Part shown: piece after piece, positions 1 through 5,832 of the stretch
How the letters are laid out: each line of letters opens with the position of its first letter
Numbering within the stretch: position 1 is the stretch's first letter
Assembly (NCBI GenBank): GCA_003453555.1
Contig: DMLA01000006.1
Location: 1-9,857 of the forward strand
Direction: 5' to 3'
DNA from: Chloroflexota bacterium
GTDB taxonomy: Bacteria; Chloroflexota; Anaerolineae; UBA7937
DNA: 9,857 nucleotides
Translations under genes and position numbers: made by a program
Notes under the pieces: generated by a model
Databases searched by the model: none
What the model was told of the DNA's origin: nothing
What the model saw: the letters and a program-made list of their open reading frames with translations, nothing else

Positions 1-583
1 CGGGAGAAGGGGTGGGGTCACCCGAGGGGTGGTTATGGACTATGATGATCGCCGCACAGTTGCGCCTCACCGCTTCCCGGAAGAGTTCCCCGACCCTAAG
101 CCAAGCAGTGTGAAGGCTCCCCATATAGATGGTGGATACGCCCAACACCCTATTCTTGGTATCTAGAAAGAGGACGCGCATCTCTTCCTGCTCCAGGGCG
201 CCCATCTCCAAGAGGAGGAGGTCAGCCACATCGGCAGGGGACTTGACCTGAGGTCGCTCCTCGGGGGAGGCGGTGAGCAGGCGGCGGCCTAACTCCAGCG
301 CCGCTTTCACCTGGGCCGTCTTGGCCTGCCCCAACCCTTTAAGAGCGCTGATCTGGGCGAAGTCCGCCTTAGACAGACCTCTCAGTCCGCCGAACTGGGC
401 CAGAAGCCTGCTGGCTAGATTAATGACGTTCTCCCCACCTACCCCGGTGCGCAAGATGATGGCTAAAAGTTCAGAGGTGGAGAGGGCACCTGCGCCATAA
501 TGCTTTAGCCTTTCCCGTGGCCGCTCGCTTAGAGGGAGATCCTTGATCCGAGGGTGATACTCGGGTGTGCCTTTCTCCTCCAT
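1..583 (-). CDS. radC: RadC family JAMM-domain protein, 3'-truncated by window edge
   Basis: Reading the minus strand from ATG 583 gives 194 uninterrupted residues starting MEEKGTPEYHPRIKDLP and running off the window at base 1. Seen: the N-terminal RadC helix-hairpin-helix region (RERLKHYGAGALSTSELLAI and LKGLGQAKTAQVKAALELGRR), then the JAB/MPN domain with the strand VLFLDTKNRVLG and the metal-binding HNHPSGDPTPS (H183, H185, S193). The JAMM aspartate expected three residues after S193 lies just beyond the edge, as do the last roughly 30 residues of a normal ~225-residue RadC. The start is fixed by a perfect AGGAGG five bases upstream. RadC was named for a DNA-repair phenotype, but its biochemical role is unsettled. 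It lies 95 bases behind the flavoprotein gene in the same orientation and may be co-transcribed, though its function is unlikely to be linked. Confidence 0.95.
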   Translation of the reverse strand, partial: MEEKGTPEYHPRIKDLPLSERPRERLKHYGAGALSTSELLAIILRTGVGGENVINLASRLLAQFGGLRGLSKADFAQISALKGLGQAKTAQVKAALELGRRLLTASPEERPQVKSPADVADLLLLEMGALEQEEMRVLFLDTKNRVLGVSTIYMGSLHTAWLRVGELFREAVRRNCAAIIIVHNHPSGDPTPSP

Positions 584-594
584 GGGCTCCTCCT
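584..594 (-). promoter_or_regulatory. Shine-Dalgarno site of radC
   Basis: On the minus strand AGGAGG (bases 594-589) is followed by five bases and then the ATG at 583. This perfect anti-16S match sets the start of the truncated radC frame and shows that the organism uses canonical bacterial leadered initiation. Confidence 0.85.
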
Positions 595-613
595 AAAAAT
601 CGCTCGCCCCGAT

Positions 614-640
614 AGCCTTCCATAAGGTCAACAGAAGGCT
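614..640 (-). repeat. Weak inverted repeat between flavoprotein gene and radC
   Basis: AGCCTTC (614-620) and GAAGGCT (634-640) are perfect complements around a 13-base loop, in the only sizeable gap of the window (584-678). No T-run follows on the minus strand, so it does not look like a standard intrinsic terminator. It could be a small attenuating or mRNA-end hairpin, or chance. I found no convincing -35/-10 pair in this gap. Confidence 0.3.
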
Positions 641-678
641 TCTTGAGGGGGAGTGAACTATAGATGGGGAAAGTGGTC

Positions 679-2301
679 TCACCTTACCATGGAGACTGGT
701 CGGGTATGCCGCGTGTAGTCTGGCAGGAGGAGAGGCGACACTATCTGGGGCTCCAGGTTGGCCTCTTTCAGTTGCCGTTCCCAGTCTCGCAAATGCTCCA
801 AGGTTAACTCCCCTAACTCGACTTCCTTAGCCCGCAGAGCAGCCGCCTTGCCGGCCCGCCGCCCATAGACCGTTATCTCCAAAAGGGAGTTCCCCATCAG
901 CCGGTTGCGCCCGTGGACCCCTCCTGCCACCTCACCAGCCACATATAGGTTGGGGATATCAGTCGAACCGTCGGGTTTAATGGCTATCCCCCCGTTTTGA
1001 TAATGGAGGGTAGGATAGACGAGGATGGGCTCCTTGGTCATGTCGATGTCGAAACGGCCGAATTGACGGACCATAGCCGGCAGGTTGGTTTGGATCGTTC
1101 CCGACCCTTTGAGGATATCGATCATAGGGGAATCAAGCCAGACACCCTGCTGCCCCGTAGGGGTGACCACCCCCTTCTTTCGCTCTATACATTCTCGGAT
1201 GATAGCCGCCGATTCCACGTCCCGTGTCTCCAGGGGGTAGACGAACTGCTCACCTTCCACATTGACCAGTTGGGCTCCCAAGCCCCTCACCTTCTCGGTC
1301 ACCAGTTGTCCCAAGATCTGCTCAGGATAGGCTGCGCCGGTAGGGTGGTACTGCATGGTATCAATGAAAGCCAGTTTGGCCCCCACCCGGTAGGCCAGAA
1401 CTAGCCCATCGGCCGTGGCTCCATAATGGTTGGTGGTGGGAAAACCTTGATAGTGAAGGCGGCCTCCTCCACCGCTGGCGATGATCACCGTTTTGGACTT
1501 CACCAGACTGTAATCGCCCGTCTCCAGGTTCAGAAGGATAGCCCCGGCTACCTGGCCTTTATCATCCATCACCAACTCCACGACAGGAGCGAACTCCACA
1601 ACCGAGATTTGACGGTTGCGAACCTCGTCACGCAGAGTGCGCATGATCTCTGCCCCTGAATAGTCGCGGGCGAAATGCATCCGCTTCCGGGAGGTGCCGC
1701 CGCCGTGGATGGTCCTCATCGTCCCATCGGGCTCTTTGTCGAACATGCAGCCCAGATCCTCCAGCCATTGGATGACTGAAGGGGCGTCCATCACTAAGGC
1801 CTCCACCAACGCCGGGACGTTGGTGAAATGGCCACCACCCATCACATCCAGATAATGGATGGCTGGGGAATCGTTGGGCTTGTCGGCGGCCTGGATGCCT
1901 CCCTGAGCCATCATGGTGTTGGCATCACCGAAGCGAAGTTTGGTAGTCAGGATCACCTGGGCTCCGTTCTCCTGGGCCAGAAGCGCCGCCGAGGCCCCGG
2001 CACCACCCCCTCCGATGACCAAAACATCACACTCATAGTCCACTCTGCCCAGATCGAAGGCTGCCGCCTCGATATGGCTGCGGCCCTCCAAAAGATCGGC
2101 CAATTCGATGGGTGTCCGGTCTCCCCTATTTGGCCCTACCAAGAGTTCCCGCATCCCTCCCTCCACATAATCGGGGTGGAACCGCTTGAGGACCTCTTCT
2201 TGCTCTTGGGGGGGGATACGAGGGTGAATTTCCTTGAGTCTTCTCTGGCGTGTGGCCTCTACCTTTCTTATAGATTCCCGCATCTCAGGAGTGTACGACA
2301 T
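679..2301 (-). CDS. Fumarate reductase/succinate dehydrogenase-family flavoprotein (SdhA/FrdA/TfrA/AprA superfamily)
   Basis: This is a 540-residue catalytic flavoprotein. I chose ATG 2301 because AAGGGG lies six bases upstream; a TTG at 2322, overlapping the previous stop as TTGA, would add seven residues but has a poor ribosome site. The first ~90 residues form an extension before the FAD motif VIGGGGAGASAA (about 95-106). Seen further on: MAQGGIQAA, MQYHPTG, TEKVRG (resembling the catalytic-arginine segment TExxRG), TLHYQNGG (resembling the substrate-binding HYxMGG), VAGEVAGG, and GRNRLMGNSLLE near the end. Where SdhA/FrdA have the histidine that binds FAD covalently (SHT), this protein has ANT, so FAD is probably noncovalent, as in TfrA, NadB and AprA. 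Fumarate reduction or succinate oxidation is the default reading, but a related dicarboxylate or enoate substrate is possible. There is no Tat or Sec signal, so it is cytoplasmic. It is the last gene of the redox operon. Confidence 0.9.
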   Translation of the reverse strand: MSYTPEMRESIRKVEATRQRRLKEIHPRIPPQEQEEVLKRFHPDYVEGGMRELLVGPNRGDRTPIELADLLEGRSHIEAAAFDLGRVDYECDVLVIGGGGAGASAALLAQENGAQVILTTKLRFGDANTMMAQGGIQAADKPNDSPAIHYLDVMGGGHFTNVPALVEALVMDAPSVIQWLEDLGCMFDKEPDGTMRTIHGGGTSRKRMHFARDYSGAEIMRTLRDEVRNRQISVVEFAPVVELVMDDKGQVAGAILLNLETGDYSLVKSKTVIIASGGGGRLHYQGFPTTNHYGATADGLVLAYRVGAKLAFIDTMQYHPTGAAYPEQILGQLVTEKVRGLGAQLVNVEGEQFVYPLETRDVESAAIIRECIERKKGVVTPTGQQGVWLDSPMIDILKGSGTIQTNLPAMVRQFGRFDIDMTKEPILVYPTLHYQNGGIAIKPDGSTDIPNLYVAGEVAGGVHGRNRLMGNSLLEITVYGRRAGKAAALRAKEVELGELTLEHLRDWERQLKEANLEPQIVSPLLLPDYTRHTRPVSMVR

Positions 2302-2313
2302 CTTCATCCCCTT
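2302..2313 (-). promoter_or_regulatory. Ribosome binding site favouring ATG 2301 of the flavoprotein
   Basis: AAGGGG (2313-2308) is six bases before the ATG at 2301. The alternative TTG at 2322 has only an AAAGGG about 13 bases away, too far for efficient use. The ATG at 2307 overlaps the spacer and lies too close to the site. Confidence 0.5.
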
Positions 2314-2318
2314 CGCCT

Positions 2319-2999
2319 TCAAGCGAGCTCGATATCCCTTTCTTCATACCTTTGTCGCAACTGCTCTTCACCCATGCTTTTCAGTTGGGCCAGTTCCTCA
2401 TCGAACTTGCCAGCCTCGATCTCCTCTATCCGCTCCCGCAGATGTTGCGATTTAGGAGCCAGATACTTACCGTATAGCCGCCGACAGAGGAGGGCCACGT
2501 TGTACTGGGCTTCCTCGGCGGGGCAGCGGGCCGCGCAGAGCCCGCACATGATGCAATCGAACGATTTGCTGGCCACAGAAGCGATATCACCCTTCATAGC
2601 CTCAGCCATGTAATCCATGACATCTATCTCCTGAGGACAGGCTTTGGTACAGGTCCCGCAACTGAGACAGCGCAAGATCTCGGGGTAGATCTGGAAGAGT
2701 TGTTCCGCAGTGGGCTCTAACCCCTCGATATCATAGATCGCCTTCTCGGCGGGGAAGAAGGGGATCTGGGCCAGGTACATCTCCGGCTCCACCACCGTCT
2801 GACAGGCCAACGCGATCCGCAGGCGGTAGTCGCCCTTGATGCGATAAACGGTGGCGCAAGCGCCGCAAAAGCCGCTTCGGCAACCGGCTCCCCTTATCAA
2901 CTTATAACCCGCCCACTCCATGGCCTTCATGATAGTGAGGCTAGAAGGAACCTCGTACTTCTTTCCCATGATATATATGGATATCAACTTCTCGGCCAT
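2319..2999 (-). CDS. SdhB/FrdB/TfrB-N-type iron-sulfur subunit
   Basis: This is a 226-residue protein with a plant-type [2Fe-2S] domain at the N-terminus (C40, C45, C48, C66 in the pattern CRSGFCGAC...ALAC) followed by an alpha-helical ferredoxin domain with two complete CxxCxxCxxxCP motifs (C111/C114/C117/C121 and C149/C152/C155/C159). Classical succinate dehydrogenase B subunits carry [2Fe-2S], [4Fe-4S] and [3Fe-4S]; the full second motif here predicts [4Fe-4S] instead of [3Fe-4S]. The [3Fe-4S] centre normally faces quinone, so this protein may pass electrons to another protein. The tail (about 185-226) is charged and probably helical. The gene directly upstream of the flavoprotein is the expected B-subunit partner. 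It starts at ATG 2999 with GAGAGGT upstream, 12 bases after the HdrA stop. Its TGA stop overlaps a possible TTG start of the next gene. Confidence 0.92.
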   Translation of the reverse strand: MAEKLISIYIMGKKYEVPSSLTIMKAMEWAGYKLIRGAGCRSGFCGACATVYRIKGDYRLRIALACQTVVEPEMYLAQIPFFPAEKAIYDIEGLEPTAEQLFQIYPEILRCLSCGTCTKACPQEIDVMDYMAEAMKGDIASVASKSFDCIMCGLCAARCPAEEAQYNVALLCRRLYGKYLAPKSQHLRERIEEIEAGKFDEELAQLKSMGEEQLRQRYEERDIELA

Positions 3000-3011
3000 A
3001 TTTCGACCTCT

Positions 3012-4709
3012 CTACACCAAGGCATCGACCTGGGCTAGGATTTGCGTCGGGGTGAAATGGCTCAACTTTATGGCTTTGGAAGGACAGGCCACGGCACAAG
3101 CGCCGCACCCTTTGCATAGGACCTCGTTTATAGTCATAACCCCCTTCCTCTCATGAAGGGAGAGGGCATCGTATACGCATACCTCAGCGCAGATCCCACA
3201 CCCAGAGCAGAGTTCTTCATCTATGATAGAGGTTACGGCTTCCACCTTGACCTGGCCCTGGCACAAGGGTGCCATAGCCGAGGCGGCAGCAGCCTTAGCC
3301 TGGGCCACGGTATCTGGTATGTCCTTGGGCCCCTGACAACAGCCGGCCAGATATACCCCGTTCATTACCGTATCCACCGGACGCAACTTTGGGTGTGCCT
3401 CCATGAAAAAGCCATCCGCTGAGCGGGGGAGCTTCAAAAGGTTAGCGATCTTTAGAGAATCACGGCGAGGCGTTATCCCTGTAGCCAGAACCACCAGGTC
3501 AGCCTCCAACTGAATAGGCTCACCTAGGAGAGTATCCTCAGCCCTAATGACGAGCCTCTCCCCCTTTTTGTATATCTCGGAGGGGTTACCCCGTCGATAG
3601 ATCACCCCCTCGCCTCTCACCTGATCGTAGAACTCCTCGAACCCTTTCCCATAGGCCCTTACGTCCATATACAAGACCGTCACCCGCGCCTGGGGTAACA
3701 TCTCCTTAACCAGAAAGGCTTGTTTGGCGGTATACATGCAGCAGATGCGGGAGCAATACTCTTGCCCCACGCTTTTATCCCGAGAGCCCACACACTGGAT
3801 GAAGACCACATCCTGGGGTTCTTTTCCCTTTACCAGGATCTCTCCTTCCCCAGGACCAGATGAAGAGACGAGTCGCTCGAACTCCAAGCCGGTGATCACC
3901 TTCTCATAGACCCCATAGCCATACTCTGGCTTTAACTGAGCGTCGAAGAGATCATAGCCGGTGGCTACGACGATGGTTCCCACTTTGAGCTCTCTTCTGG
4001 TGGTTCGGTCGGTAACCTTGACTTTGAAGTTGCCGATATACCCTTCTACGCCGACCACCTCAGCGGAGGTGAGAAGATCGATATTGGGGTGTCCCTCCAC
4101 CTCCTCGATCGCCTTCGACAGGAGAGGAGTCACAGACTCCAAGTTGGGGAAGGTCTTACCTAGTTGGGCCAAATGTCCCCCCAGACGGGGTTCCTTCTCC
4201 ACCAGATAGACGAGGAAACCGGCTTTGGCGATATCGAGAGCCGCTTGCATCCCTGCGATCCCCCCTCCTATCACCAAGGCCGCAGGGGTAACATCGGCTC
4301 TTCTCTCCTCTAGGGGCTCCAGGAGGAAAGCCTTGCCCACAGCAGCGGCTACCAGTTGTATCGCCTTTCGGGTGGCCTTGTCTTTTTCCCCATGGACCCA
4401 ACTGCACTGCTCCCTTATGTTCGCCATCTCCAAACAGTAGGGGTTTAAGCCCGCCTCTTGGATGGTACCCCGGAATGTCGGTTCATGCATCATCGGCGAG
4501 CAGGAGGCCACGACCACCTTGGTGAGACCGAACTTCTCGATATCCTCCTTTATCAGCGCTTGTCCAGGGTCGGAGCACATATAGGTGTAATCTCTGGCTA
4601 TGGCTACAGAGGGCAACCCCTGGGCGAACCGGGTCACCGCTTCCACATCCACGGTGGCGGCGATATTCACTCCACAGTGACATACATAGACGCCGATCCT
4701 GGGACCCAC
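3012..4709 (-). CDS. hdrA: HdrA-like FAD/Fe-S protein with N- and C-terminal Fe-S domains but no insert (HdrA copy 2)
   Basis: This is a 565-residue HdrA. The N-terminal domain (about 1-140) carries the family CHCG at C10/C12 plus C45, C70 (ASCSP), C92 and C102. The FAD motif IGGGIAGMQAA lies at about 147-157. Where copy 1 has CSSC and the ferredoxin insert, this protein reads FPNLESVTPLLS and runs straight from NFKVKV to IVVATGYDLFD, so the insert and the CSSC motif are absent. The flavin domain continues with IQCVGSRDKS (C306) and CC at 323-324. The C-terminal ferredoxin domain has C501/C504/C507/C511 and C532/C535/C538/C542. From about residue 245 to 475 it aligns without gaps to copy 1 (about 200-430), with long identical stretches. 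It starts at GTG 4709, directly after the TAA of the HdrD-like gene, with GGAGG eight bases upstream. Expected role: flavin electron hub and ferredoxin-facing subunit. Confidence 0.94.
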   Translation of the reverse strand: MGPRIGVYVCHCGVNIAATVDVEAVTRFAQGLPSVAIARDYTYMCSDPGQALIKEDIEKFGLTKVVVASCSPMMHEPTFRGTIQEAGLNPYCLEMANIREQCSWVHGEKDKATRKAIQLVAAAVGKAFLLEPLEERRADVTPAALVIGGGIAGMQAALDIAKAGFLVYLVEKEPRLGGHLAQLGKTFPNLESVTPLLSKAIEEVEGHPNIDLLTSAEVVGVEGYIGNFKVKVTDRTTRRELKVGTIVVATGYDLFDAQLKPEYGYGVYEKVITGLEFERLVSSSGPGEGEILVKGKEPQDVVFIQCVGSRDKSVGQEYCSRICCMYTAKQAFLVKEMLPQARVTVLYMDVRAYGKGFEEFYDQVRGEGVIYRRGNPSEIYKKGERLVIRAEDTLLGEPIQLEADLVVLATGITPRRDSLKIANLLKLPRSADGFFMEAHPKLRPVDTVMNGVYLAGCCQGPKDIPDTVAQAKAAAASAMAPLCQGQVKVEAVTSIIDEELCSGCGICAEVCVYDALSLHERKGVMTINEVLCKGCGACAVACPSKAIKLSHFTPTQILAQVDALV

Positions 4710-4722
4710 TTAAAGAGCCTCC
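4710..4722 (-). promoter_or_regulatory. Ribosome binding site and zero-base junction hdrD-like / hdrA copy 2
   Basis: GGAGG (4722-4718) is followed by CTCTTTAA, whose last three bases are the stop of the HdrD-like gene, and then directly by the GTG start at 4709. This supports the GTG start and translational coupling between the HdrD-like protein and the second HdrA. Confidence 0.78.
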
Positions 4723-5819
4723 ACCACCAACTCCATGATATCCATCACCTCTATCTCGCCGGCAACGGTCTTGGCCGCATCCTCTAAGGTGAGGAGACAG
4801 AAAGGGCAAGCGGTGGCCAGCACCTCAGCGCCTAGATCCATCGCCTCCTGCACGCGGGTATGGGCCAACCTCTCCTCGGGGTTGGTGCCTTCGGCCCACA
4901 TCCTCCCCCCTCCCCCTTCGCAGCAGAGGCTCCTCTCCCTCGATCTATCGAGTTCCCTCAGTTCCAAGCCAGGGATGCTCTTGAGTATCTTTCGTGGCTC
5001 TTCGAAGATTTTGTTTTGTTTTCCCAAAAAGCAGGGATCTTGGTAGGTGACGATCCTTTTCACCTCTTTGGAGAGGGGCAGTTTTCCCTCGTCGATAAGC
5101 CCAGCCACGAATTGGGTATAGTGCTGCACTTTGAAATCTAGGCCTTGGTATTCGTTCTGGAAAGCGTTATAGCAATGGGGGGAGGTGGTGACCATCAGTT
5201 CCACAGGATATGGCTCCAAGGTCTCTAAGTTCAGTTCCTGGAGCATCTCGAAGAGACCTGTCTCTCCCACCCGGCGGGCCTCGCTCCCGCAACAGACCTC
5301 CTCGTTGCCCAGGATCCCGAAGTCTACATCCGCCTTCTTGAAGGCCTGGACTAAGGCTTTCGCTACCCTCTGAACCCGAGGATCATAAGAAGGGCTACAG
5401 CCTACAAAGTAGAGAACCTTCGCACCCTCAGAGATCTCCTTCACCCCCAACCCCTCCGCCCAGTCCGCCCTCTCCTCCTTGGCCATGGTCAGAGGGTTCC
5501 CTCGGATAGCTAGGCTCTTCAGCGCGTCTCTGATAGTGGGGGGGATCCGCCCCCCTTCTACTAGGATGCTCCGCATGCCGATCACTATATCGGTGGGGTC
5601 CAGCCCCTTGGGACAGCGGAGGGTACAAGTGGCGCAGGTACTACAATCCCATAGTACCTCTTTGCTCTGAAGATCTATATTTTCGTAAACGAGGGCCTCA
5701 TAGATCAGTCGCCTGATGTTGAAGCGGGTCTTTAGCGACATGGGACAGCCGCCGGTACACCGGCCACACTGGATGCACTCGAAGAGCCTATACGCTTGAG
5801 CGAGATCCTGCCCCTCCAT
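4710..5819 (-). CDS. HdrD-like protein (HdrC-type ferredoxin fused to two CCG domains)
   Basis: This is a 369-residue fusion of an HdrC-like N-terminus and an HdrB-like C-terminus, as in HdrD and GlpC/LutA relatives. The ferredoxin part binds two [4Fe-4S] clusters (C15/C18/C21/C25 and C59/C62/C65/C69). CCG domain 1 has C141, C176-C177 and SPHC at 213-216, where serine stands in place of the first cysteine of the usual CxxC. CCG domain 2 is complete: C263, C299-C300 and C338/C341. In HdrB/HdrD the complete CCG motifs hold noncubane [4Fe-4S] clusters that reduce disulfides; in many homologues the substrate is unknown. The degenerate first domain suggests that only one catalytic-type cluster is fully ligated. 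It starts at ATG 5819 with GGAGGTC six bases upstream and abuts both neighbours with no spacer (TAG-ATG before, TAA-GTG after). It is cytoplasmic: no membrane segment such as the one in QmoC or HdrE is present. Confidence 0.92.
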   Translation of the reverse strand: MEGQDLAQAYRLFECIQCGRCTGGCPMSLKTRFNIRRLIYEALVYENIDLQSKEVLWDCSTCATCTLRCPKGLDPTDIVIGMRSILVEGGRIPPTIRDALKSLAIRGNPLTMAKEERADWAEGLGVKEISEGAKVLYFVGCSPSYDPRVQRVAKALVQAFKKADVDFGILGNEEVCCGSEARRVGETGLFEMLQELNLETLEPYPVELMVTTSPHCYNAFQNEYQGLDFKVQHYTQFVAGLIDEGKLPLSKEVKRIVTYQDPCFLGKQNKIFEEPRKILKSIPGLELRELDRSRERSLCCEGGGGRMWAEGTNPEERLAHTRVQEAMDLGAEVLATACPFCLLTLEDAAKTVAGEIEVMDIMELVVEAL

Positions 5820-5832
5820 CTATATGACCTCC
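5820..5832 (-). promoter_or_regulatory. Ribosome binding site and zero-base junction hdrA copy 1 / hdrD-like
   Basis: GGAGGTC (5832-5826) lies in the last codons of the short HdrA gene. The spacer ATATAG contains that gene's TAG stop, and the ATG of the HdrD-like gene follows with no base between. Terminating ribosomes can restart here, which favours fixed stoichiometry of the two proteins. Confidence 0.8.

Noticed and set aside
614..640. Intrinsic terminator of the redox operon
   Set aside because: The stem has only seven pairs with a 13-base loop and no following T-run on the minus strand, so it is reported only as a weak inverted repeat.
997..1404. 135-codon plus-strand frame, and a similar one of 140 codons at 7272-7694
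   Set aside because: Both are shadows of conserved flavoprotein and FdhB-like coding sequence, with no ribosome site or motif of their own.
1828..2613. 261-codon open frame on the plus strand across the SdhA-like/SdhB-like junction
   Set aside because: It is antisense to two clearly conserved genes, its translation shows no family motif, and such long antisense frames are common in GC-rich coding DNA.
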